Shown here piece by piece: positions 48,948 to 58,035 of a stretch of 64,000 bases of DNA. The notes beneath the pieces were generated by a model that saw only the letters and a list, made by a program, of their open reading frames with translations, was not told the DNA's origin and did not search any database. Source of the DNA: Microbacterium cremeum (GTDB lineage: Bacteria > Actinomycetota > Actinomycetes > Actinomycetales > Microbacteriaceae); NCBI RefSeq assembly GCF_015277855.1, contig NZ_CP063812.1:1116001-1180000 (forward strand), in the 5' to 3' direction. Numbering within the stretch: position 1 is the first letter of the stretch; every line of letters starts with the position of its first letter. The translations under genes and the position numbers were made by a program.

Positions 48948-49469
48948 TCAGCGTTCGTCGAGGATCCGCAGCCAGCGGGTGAGCACGGACTCGAGGGTCG
49001 AGGCATCCGTCTCGCCGAGCTCGTCGATCAGCCGGTGCTCGTTCGCGAGGTGGGCGGTGAAGGCGCGGTCGATGAGGTCCTTGCCCTCCGGAGTGAGGCG
49101 CACCAAGCGGCGGCGGGCGTCGGATGCCGCGGCCCGCCGTTCGACGAGCCCTCGTGCTTCGAGCCGGTCGACGCGCTTGGTGAGGCCGCCCGTGGTCACG
49201 AGCGTGTGGTCGGCGAGCTCGCCGGCGGCCCGCTCGTAGGGGGCGCCGGCGCGGCGCAGCGTCGCCAGCACGTCGAACTCGCCCTCGGTCAGGCCGTACT
49301 GGCCGTAGACGGCGACGAGCCGCTCGGTGAGCTCGAGGGCGACGCGGTGCAGGCGGCCGATGACTCCCTGCGGCGACGGGTCGAGGTCGGGTCGTTCCCG
49401 GCGCCAGGCCTCCTGGATCTCACCGACGCGGTCCAGGCGTTCGTGATCGGGGGCTGCGTCGTCGGCCAT
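48948..49469 (-). CDS. MarR-family transcriptional regulator
   Basis: The 173-residue winged-helix protein shows YGLTEGEFDVLATLRRAG, HTLVTTGGLTKRVDRLEARG as recognition helix and the wing ASDARRRLVRLTPEGKDLID. ATG 49469 lies six bases after TACAAT. It is divergent from an EamA transporter with palindromes between, so it probably represses the transporter and itself. It converges on the HNH gene with nine bases between. Confidence 0.92.
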   Translation of the reverse strand: MADDAAPDHERLDRVGEIQEAWRRERPDLDPSPQGVIGRLHRVALELTERLVAVYGQYGLTEGEFDVLATLRRAGAPYERAAGELADHTLVTTGGLTKRVDRLEARGLVERRAAASDARRRLVRLTPEGKDLIDRAFTAHLANEHRLIDELGETDASTLESVLTRWLRILDER

Positions 49470-49475
49470 ACGGAG

Positions 49476-49516
49476 ATTGTATCTTCCCAGTAAGATAAAG
49501 TGTCTTCCATGGAAGA
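49476..49516. promoter_or_regulatory. MarR operator region between marR and EamA gene
   Basis: TATCTT-CCCAGT-AAGATA (49480-49497) overlaps the marR -10 (TACAAT, minus strand, 49476-49481). TCTTCCATGGAAGA (49503-49516) is a perfect palindrome covering the EamA start codons. Both share the TCTTCC/AAGAT core. Confidence 0.65.
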
Positions 49517-50411
49517 TAAACGGTGGGCCTGGATCGCGCTGACGGCGATCGCCCCGATCGCGTGGGGCAGCACGTACGTCATCACGCGCAACCTGCTGCC
49601 GCCCGAGGCTCCGCTGTGGGGCGGAGTGCTGCGGGCCCTCCCGGCGGGGCTCATCGTGCTGCTGCTCGCGCGGCGGCTCCCGCACGGTTCGTGGTGGTGG
49701 CGGTCGTTCGTGCTCGGCACGCTCAACGTCGGCGGCTTCTTCGTGCTGGTGTACGTGGCCGGGCAGCGGCTGCCCTCGAGTCTCGCGGCGACGCTGATGT
49801 CGGCATCCGCCGCGGGCATGCTGCTGTTCGCGTGGCTGCTGCTGCACCGCCGGCCTCGGCTCACCGCCGCCCTCGGCGCGGCGGTCGGGCTCGTCGGCGT
49901 CGTCGTGATGCTGGGCTTCGACGCGGCAGGGGCCGACCCGTGGGGTGTCGCCGCGTCGCTCGGCGCGATGGTGGCGTCATCGCTCGGGTTCGTGCTGACG
50001 TCGCGCTGGGGTGCGGACGTGCCTGCGCTGCCGATGACCGCGTGGCAGCTGATCGGCGGGTCGATCGTGCTGCTCCCGGTGGCGCTGGTCGTGGAGGGGG
50101 GACCGCCGGCTCTCACGGCGCCCTCGGCACTGGGCTTCGCGTACGTCACGCTGATCGCGACCGCGCTGGCGTACGTCGCGTGGTTCTCGGGCCTTCGCCG
50201 CCTCTCGCCCGGCGTGGTCGGCGTGGTCGGCCTCCTCAATCCGGTCACCGGTGTCGTGCTGGGCGTGGTGCTCGCAGGCGAGGCGTTCGGAGTGCCGCAG
50301 GCGGTGGGGGTCGCGCTCGTGCTCGCGGGGATCGCTCTCGGTGCGATGCCGCCGCGGCCCGCCGCGGCTCCTGCCGCGGGTGCTCGAGAGCTCGCGGAGT
50401 ATCGAACATAA
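49500..50411 (+). CDS. EamA-family transporter controlled by the adjacent MarR
   Basis: This 303-residue protein has about ten helices in two EamA repeats (AIAPIAWGSTYVITRNLLPP, VAASLGAMVASSLGFVLTSR) and probably exports a small molecule that the MarR regulator senses. GTG 49500 and ATG 49509 are both possible; neither has a clear ribosome site. The operator palindrome spans the start region. Confidence 0.87.
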   Translation: MSSMEDKRWAWIALTAIAPIAWGSTYVITRNLLPPEAPLWGGVLRALPAGLIVLLLARRLPHGSWWWRSFVLGTLNVGGFFVLVYVAGQRLPSSLAATLMSASAAGMLLFAWLLLHRRPRLTAALGAAVGLVGVVVMLGFDAAGADPWGVAASLGAMVASSLGFVLTSRWGADVPALPMTAWQLIGGSIVLLPVALVVEGGPPALTAPSALGFAYVTLIATALAYVAWFSGLRRLSPGVVGVVGLLNPVTGVVLGVVLAGEAFGVPQAVGVALVLAGIALGAMPPRPAAAPAAGARELAEYRT

Positions 50412-50455
50412 CTGTCGGAAGGCGGCGGTATTCTCATTTCCCTGCGGTTGAGCAT

Positions 50456-50476
50456 CTAGAACATCTGTTCTAGCCT
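50456..50476 (+). promoter_or_regulatory. LexA (SOS) box and -10 of imuA'
   Basis: CTAGAAC-ATCT-GTTCTAG (50456-50473) is a perfect palindrome with the GAAC-N4-GTTC core of actinobacterial SOS boxes. It overlaps TAGCCT (50471-50476), the -10 six bases before ATG 50483. Confidence 0.85.
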
Positions 50477-50482
50477 GTGGGA

Positions 50483-51286
50483 ATGAGGGCGGTCGTGCAG
50501 CTCACGGCACAGTACGTGCAAGAGTCGGTCGAGCAGAACCCGGTGACCGAGGTCGCCCGGTTGCGCGCGCAGCTCGAGCGCGTGCAGGGCCGCCGGCTCG
50601 GCGCTCCGGTGCTGCCGGTGCTGCCCGCCCTCACGTCGCTGCTCCCCGGCGGCGGGCTGCGTCCGGGCACGGCCTATTCGATCCCTCGGTCGACGTCGCT
50701 GCTGCTGGCGCTGCTGGCGCAGCCGTCGCAGTCCGGGTCGTGGTGCGGGGTCGTCGGGATGCCGCGGCTCGGCGTCGAGGCCGCCGAGGGGATCGGGGTC
50801 GACCTGTCTCGGCTCGTGCTCATCCCCGATCCGGGGGCGCGCTGGCTCGCGGTGACCGCGACCGTCGCCGAGGTGCTGCCGGTGGTGGCGGTGCGGCCGT
50901 CGGGGCGTGCGGCCGACGGCGAAGTGTCCCGCCTGGCGGCACGGCTGCGCGATCGGGGCGCCGTGCTGCTCGTGCAGGGGCCGTGGCCGCAGGCCGAGGC
51001 CGTGCTCGACATCGGCGAGCCGGCGTGGGAGGGGGTCGGCCGGGGGCACGGGTATCTCGCAGGACGCGAGGTGACGCTCACCTCGTCGAGCAGGCGCTGG
51101 CCGCGGTCCCGGCGTGCGCGGGTGCTGCTTCCGGATGCCTCGGGCCATGTCTCGGAGGCATCCGAGCGGAGGCGTCCCGTCGAGCGGCTGCGGCCGGTCG
51201 ACGGTCGCGACGGCGGCCTGGTGCCGTTCGAGGCCGTCCTCTCCGTTCCGCCCGCTTTCCCTGACCAGCACAGGGCGGTGGGGTGA
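50483..51286 (+). CDS. imuA': ImuA'-type SOS mutagenesis protein
   Basis: The 267-residue protein is a RecA-fold-like partner of ImuB and DnaE2 in damage-induced mutagenesis. TSLLPGGGLRPGTAYSIP matches the family's degenerate P-loop region, and GVDLSRLVLIPDPGARWLAV follows. No intact Walker A is seen. ATG 50483 is favoured over GTG 50477 by the six-base spacing to the -10. It overlaps imuB (TGATG or GTGA) and is under a LexA box. Confidence 0.87.
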   Translation: MRAVVQLTAQYVQESVEQNPVTEVARLRAQLERVQGRRLGAPVLPVLPALTSLLPGGGLRPGTAYSIPRSTSLLLALLAQPSQSGSWCGVVGMPRLGVEAAEGIGVDLSRLVLIPDPGARWLAVTATVAEVLPVVAVRPSGRAADGEVSRLAARLRDRGAVLLVQGPWPQAEAVLDIGEPAWEGVGRGHGYLAGREVTLTSSSRRWPRSRRARVLLPDASGHVSEASERRRPVERLRPVDGRDGGLVPFEAVLSVPPAFPDQHRAVG

Positions 51287-52932
51287 TGTCCACGACGCCC
51301 GTGCGGAGCCTGGTGCTGTGGCTGCCCGACTGGCCGATCACGGCGCTGCTGCGCGAAGAGGCGGCCGCAGAGCGACCCGGCACCGCGGCGGATCGTCCGG
51401 TCGCCGTCGTCGAGCGCAATCTCGTCGTGGCATGCTCGGCGTCGGCGCGCGCCGAGGGAGTGCGCCGGGGGCAGCGGCGGCGTGACGCGCAGGCGCGCTG
51501 CTCCCGGCTGCGGGTGGTGACGACGGATGCCGCGCGCGACCATCGCACGTTCGCTCCGGTCGTGTCGCTCGTCGAGAAGAGGGCGCCGGGCGTGCAGCTG
51601 GTGCGTCCGGGGCTGTGCGCGCTGCGCGCCCGCGGACCCGCGCGCTACTACGGCGGCGAGGCCGAGGCGGCACGGGTGCTGATCGGCGCGCTGCGCGAGC
51701 ACGGGTTCGACGATGTCAGGGCGGGGGTCGCCGACGGGCCGTTCACGGCGGAGCAGGCGGCGACGATCGCGACGACAGCCGACGATCCGGTGTTCGTCGT
51801 GCCCGCCGGCGGTGCCGCGGGGTTCCTCGCGCCGCTGTCGGTCGCGGCGCTGGACGCCTCGGCGATGGGCATGGGGTCGTCCTCCTCTCGCGCCGACAGC
51901 ACCGGCGATCTCGTGGGTCTGCTCGCACGGCTCGGGGTGCAGACCCTCGGCGGCTTCGCCGCGATGGACACCGACCGGGTGCGGGAGCGCTTCGGCGAGC
52001 GGGGCGTGCGTCTGCACGCGCTCGCCGCGGGGCGCGACTCGCGACCCGTCGAGCCCCGCACGCCGCCGCCCGAGCTGCAGCGCGAGATCGCGTTCGAGCC
52101 GCCGCTCGAGATCGCCGACCAGGTGGCGTTCGCGATGCGCGTGACCGCCGACGACTTCGTCGCAGGGCTGGGCGCGGTCGATCTCGTGTGCACCGAGCTG
52201 CGCGTCGAGCTCGTCGGCGACCGGGGGGAGCGCAGTGAGCGGGTGTGGCTGCATCCGGGGTCGTTCGACGCGGCGGCGGTCGTCGACCGCGTGCGCTGGC
52301 AGCTGGCCGAAGACGTCGGCGCGACGGGCGAGGGCCTGCGCAGCGGGGTGACGCTCGTGCGGATCTCGCCCGAGGCGGTGGACGCGGCATCCCACCACGC
52401 CCCCGCGATCTTCGGGGGCGGACCCGAGGAGCGCGTGCACCATGCGCTGTCGCGCGTGCAGGCGATGCTGGGGCATCGCGGGGTGCTGACGCCCACGGTC
52501 GGCGGCGGCAGGTGGCTTGCCGAGCGCCAGGTGCTCGTGCCGTGGGGCGACCGGCACGAGCGCGACCGCCATCCCCGCAGCGCCGACAGCCTCGCGGCGC
52601 AGCGGGCGAGGCCGTGGCCGGGGAGTCTTCCGGATCCGCTGCCGGCCACGGTGTTCGCCGATCCGGTGCCGATCGACGTGCGGGCGCTCGGCGGCGAGCT
52701 CGTCGACGTCGACGAGCGCGGCAGTGTCTCTGCGGTGCCGGCGTTCCTCATCGAGGGCGGCCGCCGGCGGGCGATCGAGGCGTGGGCGGGGCCGTGGCCG
52801 GTGGTCGAGAGGGGATGGGATGCCGCGCGCGCACGTCGCGCGCACCGGTTCCAGGTCGTCGACGCCGACGGCGGCGCGTGGCTGCTGGTGTGCGAGGGCG
52901 ACGCCTGGACGGCGGAGGCGGTCTATGACTGA
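51286..52932 (+). CDS. imuB: ImuB, Y-family polymerase-like mutasome protein
   Basis: The 548-residue adaptor is built like a Y-family polymerase but looks inactive. It starts LVLWLPDWPITALLREEAAA, and RPGLCALRARGPARYYGGEA stands where catalytic polymerases have SIDE. The helix-hairpin-helix part is LARLGVQTLGGFAAMDTDRV, and the little-finger-like domain follows. In mycobacteria ImuB links ImuA', DnaE2 and the clamp. ATG 51286 is used; GTG 51283 overlaps the imuA' stop. Confidence 0.9.
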   Translation: MSTTPVRSLVLWLPDWPITALLREEAAAERPGTAADRPVAVVERNLVVACSASARAEGVRRGQRRRDAQARCSRLRVVTTDAARDHRTFAPVVSLVEKRAPGVQLVRPGLCALRARGPARYYGGEAEAARVLIGALREHGFDDVRAGVADGPFTAEQAATIATTADDPVFVVPAGGAAGFLAPLSVAALDASAMGMGSSSSRADSTGDLVGLLARLGVQTLGGFAAMDTDRVRERFGERGVRLHALAAGRDSRPVEPRTPPPELQREIAFEPPLEIADQVAFAMRVTADDFVAGLGAVDLVCTELRVELVGDRGERSERVWLHPGSFDAAAVVDRVRWQLAEDVGATGEGLRSGVTLVRISPEAVDAASHHAPAIFGGGPEERVHHALSRVQAMLGHRGVLTPTVGGGRWLAERQVLVPWGDRHERDRHPRSADSLAAQRARPWPGSLPDPLPATVFADPVPIDVRALGGELVDVDERGSVSAVPAFLIEGGRRRAIEAWAGPWPVVERGWDAARARRAHRFQVVDADGGAWLLVCEGDAWTAEAVYD

Positions 52933-52937
52933 CCTGC

Positions 52938-53015
52938 GTTTCGTCTCGCTTCGCTCGCTCAACGACCGACACCCCCGGTCGTTGAGCGAGCGAGCGCCGG
53001 CGGCCGAGACGAAAC
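52938..53015. repeat. dispersed palindromic repeat (GTTTCGTCTCG family), copy 3
   Basis: GTTTCGTCTCGCTTCGCTCG at the left, its complement GCCGAGACGAAAC at the right and ACGACCGACACCCCCGGTCG in the centre. It sits directly after the imuB stop. Confidence 0.88.
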
Positions 53016-53048
53016 GCCCTGAGCGGGCGAACAACGTCGGTCCACCGC

Positions 53049-53126
53049 GTTTCGTCTCGCTTCGCTCGCTCAACGACCGAGACCTCCGGTCGTCGAGCGA
53101 GCGAGCGCCAGCGAGCGAGACGAAAC
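53049..53126. repeat. dispersed palindromic repeat (GTTTCGTCTCG family), copy 4
   Basis: A second complete unit 33 bases after copy 3, with the same arms and the centre GACCGAGACCTCCGGTC. The two together fill the 228-base space between imuB and dnaE2. Confidence 0.88.
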
Positions 53127-53160
53127 GCCTCGGACCCGCGAGAGACGCGGAGTACCGCTG

Positions 53161-56100
53161 ATGGGCTTCAACAACCCCGGTGTGCCGTGGTCCGAGATGG
53201 AGCGCGTGCTGAGCGGCCGGCGCCGGCCGGACGCCCGGCCGGTGGGTGCCGACGGCGGCGACAGCCCGGCGTGGTCGCACAAGCGCGGACCGTACGTGCC
53301 GCCGAAGATCGAGCGTCCGGCCGAGACGATCCCGTACGCCGAGCTGCACGCGCACTCGTCGTTCTCGTTCCTCGACGGGGCGTCCTCTCCCGAAGAGCTC
53401 GCCGAGGAGGCGGAGCGGCTCGGGCTGCACGCGCTCGCGATCACCGACCACGACGGCTTCTACGGCATCGTGCACTTCGCCGAGGCGGCCGAGGCGCTCG
53501 ACCTGAAGACCGTGTTCGGCGCCGAGCTGTCGCTCGAGCTCCCGCGGCCGCAGAACGGCGAGCCCGACCCGGTGGGTGCGCATCTGCTCGTGCTCGCGCG
53601 CGGCGAAGAGGGCTACCACCGGCTTGCCGGAGCCATCACGCACGCGCAGCTGCGGGGCGCCGAGAAGGGGCGCCCCGTGTACGACCTCGACGAGCTCGCG
53701 GCGCAGGGAGGCGGGCACTGGGCGGTCCTCACCGGCTGCCGCAAGGGCGCGGTGCGGCGCGCATTGGCCTCGACACCGGGGACGGCGGGGGCGGATGCCG
53801 CGGCTCGCGAGCTCGATCGCCTGGTCGGGCTGTTCGGGCGCGATGCCGTGCACGTCGAGCTCATCGATCACGGCAACCCGCTCGACACGCGCGACAACGA
53901 CGTGCTCGCGGGGCTCGCGCGGGAGCGCGGACTGCCGCTCCTGGCGACGAACAACGTGCACTACGCCGTACCGCAGCGGCAGCTGCTGGCCGCCGCGGTC
54001 GCCGCCGTGCGCGCGAACCGCGGACTCGACGAGCTCGACGGGTGGCTGCCGGCGCACGCGGGGGCGCACCTGCGGTCGGGGGCCGAGATGGCGGAGCGGT
54101 TCGTCAGATTCCCGGATGCCGTGGCCCGCACGGTGACGCTCGCCGACGAGCTCGCCTTCCCGCTGCGGCGCGCGAAGCCCGCGCTGCCGAAGCAGCAGGT
54201 TCCCGACGGGCATACGCCGATGTCGTGGCTGCGCACGCTCGTCTGGGACGCGGTGCCCCGCAAGTACCCCGACCTCCGGGAGAAGGATCGTGAGCGCATC
54301 GAGCGGGAGCTCGGCGTGATCGAGATGAAGGACTTCCCCGGCTACTTCCTGATCGTCCACGGCATCGTGCAAGAGGCCCGGCGCCGCGGCATCCTGTGTC
54401 AAGGTCGCGGCTCCGCCGCCAACAGCGCCGTCTGCTACCTGCTCGACATCACCGCCGTCGACGCGATCTTCTACAACCTGCCGTTCGAGAGGTTCCTGTC
54501 GTCGCTGCGCGACGAGGAGCCCGACATCGACGTCGACTTCGACTCGGACCGCCGCGAAGAGATCATCCAGTGGGTCTATCAGGAGTACGGGCGCGACCGT
54601 GCGGCGCAGGTCGCGAACGTCATCCAGTACCGGCCGAAGAACGCCATCCGCGACATGGCGAAGGCGCTCGGGCACTCGCCGGGGCAGCAGGACGCCTGGT
54701 CGAAGCAGGTGGAGGGCTGGGGCGCTGGTCTCGATACGCAAGCTACTCGACCAGCGGGGAGCGCAGGGCACGACATCCCCGACCAGGTGATCGAGTTCGC
54801 CGGCGAGCTGCTCAAGGCGCCGCGGCACCTCGGCATCCACTCCGGCGGGATGGTGCTCACCGACCGGCCGGTGGGGGAGGTCGTGCCGATCGAGCACGCG
54901 CGCATGGAGAACCGCACGGTGATCCAGTGGGACAAGGACGACGCGGCGTGGATGGGCCTGGTGAAGTTCGACCTGCTGGGCCTCGGGATGCTGGCGGCGC
55001 TGCAGTACTGCTTCGACATGATCCGCGCGTCGACGGGGGAGGACTGGGAGTTGTCGACGATCCCGAAGGAGGAGAAGGCGGTCTACGACATGCTGTGCCG
55101 CGCGGATGCGATCGGCGTGTTCCAGGTCGAGTCGCGCGCGCAGATGGGACTGCTGCCACGCCTGCAGCCGCGTGAGTTCTACGACCTCGCGATCGAGATC
55201 GCGCTCATCCGTCCGGGACCCATCCAGGGCGGGGCGGTGCATCCGTTCGTGCGGCGCAAGATGGGGCTCGAGCCGACGACCTATCCCCACGACAAGCTGA
55301 AGCCCGTGCTCGAGCGCACGCTCGGCATCCCGGTGTTTCAGGAGCAGCTCATGCAGATGGGCATGGTCATCGGCGGGCTGACCGGCGAGGACGCCGATCT
55401 GCTGCGCCGCGCGATGGGCTCCAAGCGCGGGATCGAGCGGATCGACTCCCTGAAAGAGAAGCTCTACGCGGGCATGGCCGGCAACGGTCTGACGGGGGAT
55501 GCCGCGGACGCGATCTACGCGAAGATCCAGGCGTTCGCGAACTTCGGGTTCGCCGAGTCGCACTCGCTGTCGTTCGCGCTGCTGGTGTACGCGAGCTCGT
55601 GGATCAAGCTGCACTATCCGGCGGCGTTCCTCGCCGGGCTGCTGCGGGCGCAGCCGATGGGCTTCTACTCGCCCGCGTCACTCGTCGCGGATGCGCGCCG
55701 GCACGGCGTAGAGGTGCACCGCCCCGACCTGCACGCGTCGGGGGTCGAGGCGCTGCTCGAGCCCGTCTTCCCGGTCGATTCAGGGCCGACCGGAATGGAT
55801 GCCTGCACAGACCGCCATCAGCCTCCGGTCGGGACGTTCGACATCGATGCGCCCGACGAGACGGAGGCACACCGCCGCGACGGGAGATTCGCGGTGCGGC
55901 TGGGGCTCGCGGGGGTCAAGGGGATCGGCGCGAAGGTGGCGGAGCGCATCGTCGCGGCGCGTGACGCCGAGGGGGAGTTCCGCGATCTGCGCGACCTGGT
56001 GCGCCGCACGAGCGTCACCGCCGCCCAGCTCGAAGCGCTCGCGACCGCCGGAGCGTTCGAGTGCCTGGGGCTCAGTCGCCGCGAGGCGATCTGGCTCGCG

Positions 56101-56592
56101 GGTGCCGCCGCGCAGGACCGGCCCGAGTTCCTGCCGGACTCGCTCATCGCCGTGCAGCCGCCGCTGTTCACCGATCCGAGCAGCTATGACATCCTCGCTG
56201 CCGATCTGTGGGCGACAGGCGTCTCGACGGACGACCATCCGATGACCCACTACCGTTCCGGGCTGGATGCGCGCGGGGTGCTCACCTCGGGGGATCTTCG
56301 CGCGCACGAGACCGGCAGGCGCGTCGAGGTCGCAGGACTCGTGACGCACCGGCAGCGGCCGGCCACGGCATCCGGGGTCACCTTCATCAATCTCGAGGAC
56401 GAGCACGGCCTCGTGAACATCGTGTGCTCGGTGGGGGTGTGGAACCGGTATCGCCGTGTCGTGCGCGACTCGCCGGCGCTCATCGCGCGCGGCATCCTGG
56501 AGCGTTCGCCCGAGGGGGTGATCAACCTGGTCGCCGACCGGTTCGAGGATCTGCGCGTCGGCGTGCATCACCGGGCACGCGACTTCCGGTGA
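53161..56592 (+). CDS. dnaE2: error-prone DNA polymerase DnaE2
   Basis: The 1143-residue C-family polymerase does translesion synthesis after DNA damage. The PHP domain starts ELHAHSSFSFLDGAS. The palm carries the three catalytic Asp in PDIDVDFDSDRREEI and earlier RGSAANSAVCYLL. Later blocks are IGVFQVESRAQMGLLPRLQP and FGFAESHSLSFALLVY, then the OB domain VEVAGLVTHRQRP. About 12 residues near 521-532 come from an inserted repeat. It completes the SOS mutasome; repeats separate it from imuB, so it may have weak or separate transcription. Confidence 0.94.
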   Translation: MGFNNPGVPWSEMERVLSGRRRPDARPVGADGGDSPAWSHKRGPYVPPKIERPAETIPYAELHAHSSFSFLDGASSPEELAEEAERLGLHALAITDHDGFYGIVHFAEAAEALDLKTVFGAELSLELPRPQNGEPDPVGAHLLVLARGEEGYHRLAGAITHAQLRGAEKGRPVYDLDELAAQGGGHWAVLTGCRKGAVRRALASTPGTAGADAAARELDRLVGLFGRDAVHVELIDHGNPLDTRDNDVLAGLARERGLPLLATNNVHYAVPQRQLLAAAVAAVRANRGLDELDGWLPAHAGAHLRSGAEMAERFVRFPDAVARTVTLADELAFPLRRAKPALPKQQVPDGHTPMSWLRTLVWDAVPRKYPDLREKDRERIERELGVIEMKDFPGYFLIVHGIVQEARRRGILCQGRGSAANSAVCYLLDITAVDAIFYNLPFERFLSSLRDEEPDIDVDFDSDRREEIIQWVYQEYGRDRAAQVANVIQYRPKNAIRDMAKALGHSPGQQDAWSKQVEGWGAGLDTQATRPAGSAGHDIPDQVIEFAGELLKAPRHLGIHSGGMVLTDRPVGEVVPIEHARMENRTVIQWDKDDAAWMGLVKFDLLGLGMLAALQYCFDMIRASTGEDWELSTIPKEEKAVYDMLCRADAIGVFQVESRAQMGLLPRLQPREFYDLAIEIALIRPGPIQGGAVHPFVRRKMGLEPTTYPHDKLKPVLERTLGIPVFQEQLMQMGMVIGGLTGEDADLLRRAMGSKRGIERIDSLKEKLYAGMAGNGLTGDAADAIYAKIQAFANFGFAESHSLSFALLVYASSWIKLHYPAAFLAGLLRAQPMGFYSPASLVADARRHGVEVHRPDLHASGVEALLEPVFPVDSGPTGMDACTDRHQPPVGTFDIDAPDETEAHRRDGRFAVRLGLAGVKGIGAKVAERIVAARDAEGEFRDLRDLVRRTSVTAAQLEALATAGAFECLGLSRREAIWLAGAAAQDRPEFLPDSLIAVQPPLFTDPSSYDILAADLWATGVSTDDHPMTHYRSGLDARGVLTSGDLRAHETGRRVEVAGLVTHRQRPATASGVTFINLEDEHGLVNIVCSVGVWNRYRRVVRDSPALIARGILERSPEGVINLVADRFEDLRVGVHHRARDFR
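54723..54756. repeat. palindromic repeat inside the dnaE2 coding sequence
   Basis: CGCTGGTCTCGATACGC and GCTACTCGACCAGCG form an imperfect inverted repeat of a type often seen between genes in Microbacteriaceae. Here it lies in frame within dnaE2 and encodes AGLDTQATRPAG. Confidence 0.75.
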
Positions 56593-56630
56593 GGCGTCGG
56601 GCCGTCAGGCGTCGGGCCGTCAGGCGTCGG
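56592..56630. repeat. 15-bp tandem repeat at a convergent gene junction
   Basis: AGGCGTCGGGCCGTC occurs at 56592 and 56607 and partly at 56622, spanning the dnaE2 stop and the end of the convergent membrane-protein gene. Confidence 0.8.
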
Positions 56631-57333
56631 CGGCCTCGCGGTCGCGATCCCGCACCACTGACGGCAGGTGGTGGTCGATGAAGGTCAGCACGACGGCGAT
56701 CATGATGCCGATCACCAGCACGATCGCGGAGTTGCGCACCGACTCGGCGAAGCCGATCGTGTTCACGTCGAGGAACGGGTACGGGTACCAGCCGGTGATC
56801 GCGCCGTGGACGAAGGTGTAGACGAGCCACAGCAGCGGCCAGATGAAGGCCAGCGCGGTCGTGGCCCACGTGGTGCGCGGGCGCGGCCCGAAGATCAGCC
56901 AGCCGATGAGCGTCGCCCAGGGCGAGATGTAGTGGAACCCGATCGTGGCGACCAGCGCCCATCCCTCGAGGTGGACGAGCGGGGCGAGGATCGTCTCGAA
57001 CACGAGGCCCGTGATGATGATGCCGAGCAGCGCGTCGAACCGCAGCACGCGCCACAGCTTGCCGTCGCGGTGGACGTTCAGTGCGAGCGCGATCGACGTG
57101 CCGAGCACGAACAGGTTGCTCTGGATGGTGAAGAAGCTGAAGAGCCTCACCAACCGGGTGCCGATGGGTCCGGTCGCGTTCTCACCGGAGTTCGCGTCCT
57201 GGCCGCCCGCGAAGAGCAGGACGATCTGGATGACGAGCGCGATGGCGACCACCACCGCGATCGATCCGTACCAGATCCGTGCCGCGCGTGCCCGTGCGTC
57301 CGTGGTCGGTGAAGTCGCGATCGTCGCAGTCAT
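56620..57333 (-). CDS. Pr6Pr family membrane protein
   Basis: The 237-residue protein has six predicted membrane helices. Family features include FFTIQSNLFVLGTSIAL after the first loop, LVHLEGWALVATIGFHYISP and WYPYPFLDVNTIGFAESVR. The group is widespread in actinobacteria and of unknown function. ATG 57333 is used. The C-terminal residues lie in a 15-bp tandem repeat. Confidence 0.82.
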   Translation of the reverse strand: MTATIATSPTTDARARAARIWYGSIAVVVAIALVIQIVLLFAGGQDANSGENATGPIGTRLVRLFSFFTIQSNLFVLGTSIALALNVHRDGKLWRVLRFDALLGIIITGLVFETILAPLVHLEGWALVATIGFHYISPWATLIGWLIFGPRPRTTWATTALAFIWPLLWLVYTFVHGAITGWYPYPFLDVNTIGFAESVRNSAIVLVIGIMIAVVLTFIDHHLPSVVRDRDREAADA

Positions 57334-57447
57334 GGCGTGGCCCCCCGGTCGTATGCGCCCGGGCACATGCTAGTGGCGGGACGCCTGGATTCAACACCAC
57401 CCGTCAACTCCTCGGGTGGTGCCGCGCGACGCCGCTAGGGTGTCGCC

Positions 57448-57969
57448 ATGACCGCCCTGCCTGACCCCGCGCCCGCCGCTCAGCGCTCTGTCGAAGACTC
57501 ACTCGAGCTGATCGGCACGCACGCGCGGCGCCGCGGCATCCGCATCGCGCTGGCGGAGTCGTTGACGAGCGGCGCGCTCGCGAGTCGCGTCGGAGCGGGC
57601 GAACGTGCGTCGGACTGGTTCGCCGGCGGCGTGGTGGCGTACCAGATGCGCACGAAGCGCGACGTGCTCGGTGTGCCCGAGGGGATCGACCCGTGCTCCG
57701 CCGAGTGCGCGGAGTTGCTCGCCATCGGGGTGAGACGGCTGCTCGGCGCCGACATCGCGGTCTCAGCGACGGGCGTCGGAGGTCCGGACCCCGAGGATGG
57801 TCACGAACCCGGGACCGTCTACCTCGGCTGGTCGTCGGACGGCTCGACCGGTCATCGGCTGCTGCAGCTCGACGGGGAGCCGGAGAAGGTGCTCGATGCG
57901 ACGGTGAACGCGGCGATCGACCTGCTCGTCGACATCGTGTCGAGCGCGCCGCGGCGCGAGGCCGGATGA
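57448..57969 (+). CDS. CinA C-terminal-domain amidohydrolase (nicotinamide-nucleotide amidase type)
   Basis: The 173-residue protein matches the stand-alone CinA C-terminal domain (PncC type), which hydrolyses nicotinamide mononucleotide to the acid form in NAD recycling. IALAESLTSGALASRVGAGE, DWFAGGVVAYQMRTKRDVLG and SATGVGGPDPEDGHEPGTVY are the family blocks. ATG 57448 lies six bases after TAGGGT, so it may be leaderless. Confidence 0.92.
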   Translation: MTALPDPAPAAQRSVEDSLELIGTHARRRGIRIALAESLTSGALASRVGAGERASDWFAGGVVAYQMRTKRDVLGVPEGIDPCSAECAELLAIGVRRLLGADIAVSATGVGGPDPEDGHEPGTVYLGWSSDGSTGHRLLQLDGEPEKVLDATVNAAIDLLVDIVSSAPRREAG

Positions 57970-58035
57970 CGGATGTCGCCGCCCGGGTCTACCGTGGCGC
58001 ATGACAAGAAGACGGATGCCGCACAGGAGGTCGTC

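Noticed and set aside
50674..55614. A 1646-codon open frame on the minus strand opposite imuA', imuB and dnaE2
   Set aside because: It is the shadow of high-GC coding DNA: Arg/His/Ala-rich, no domain, and it runs antisense to three well-supported genes.
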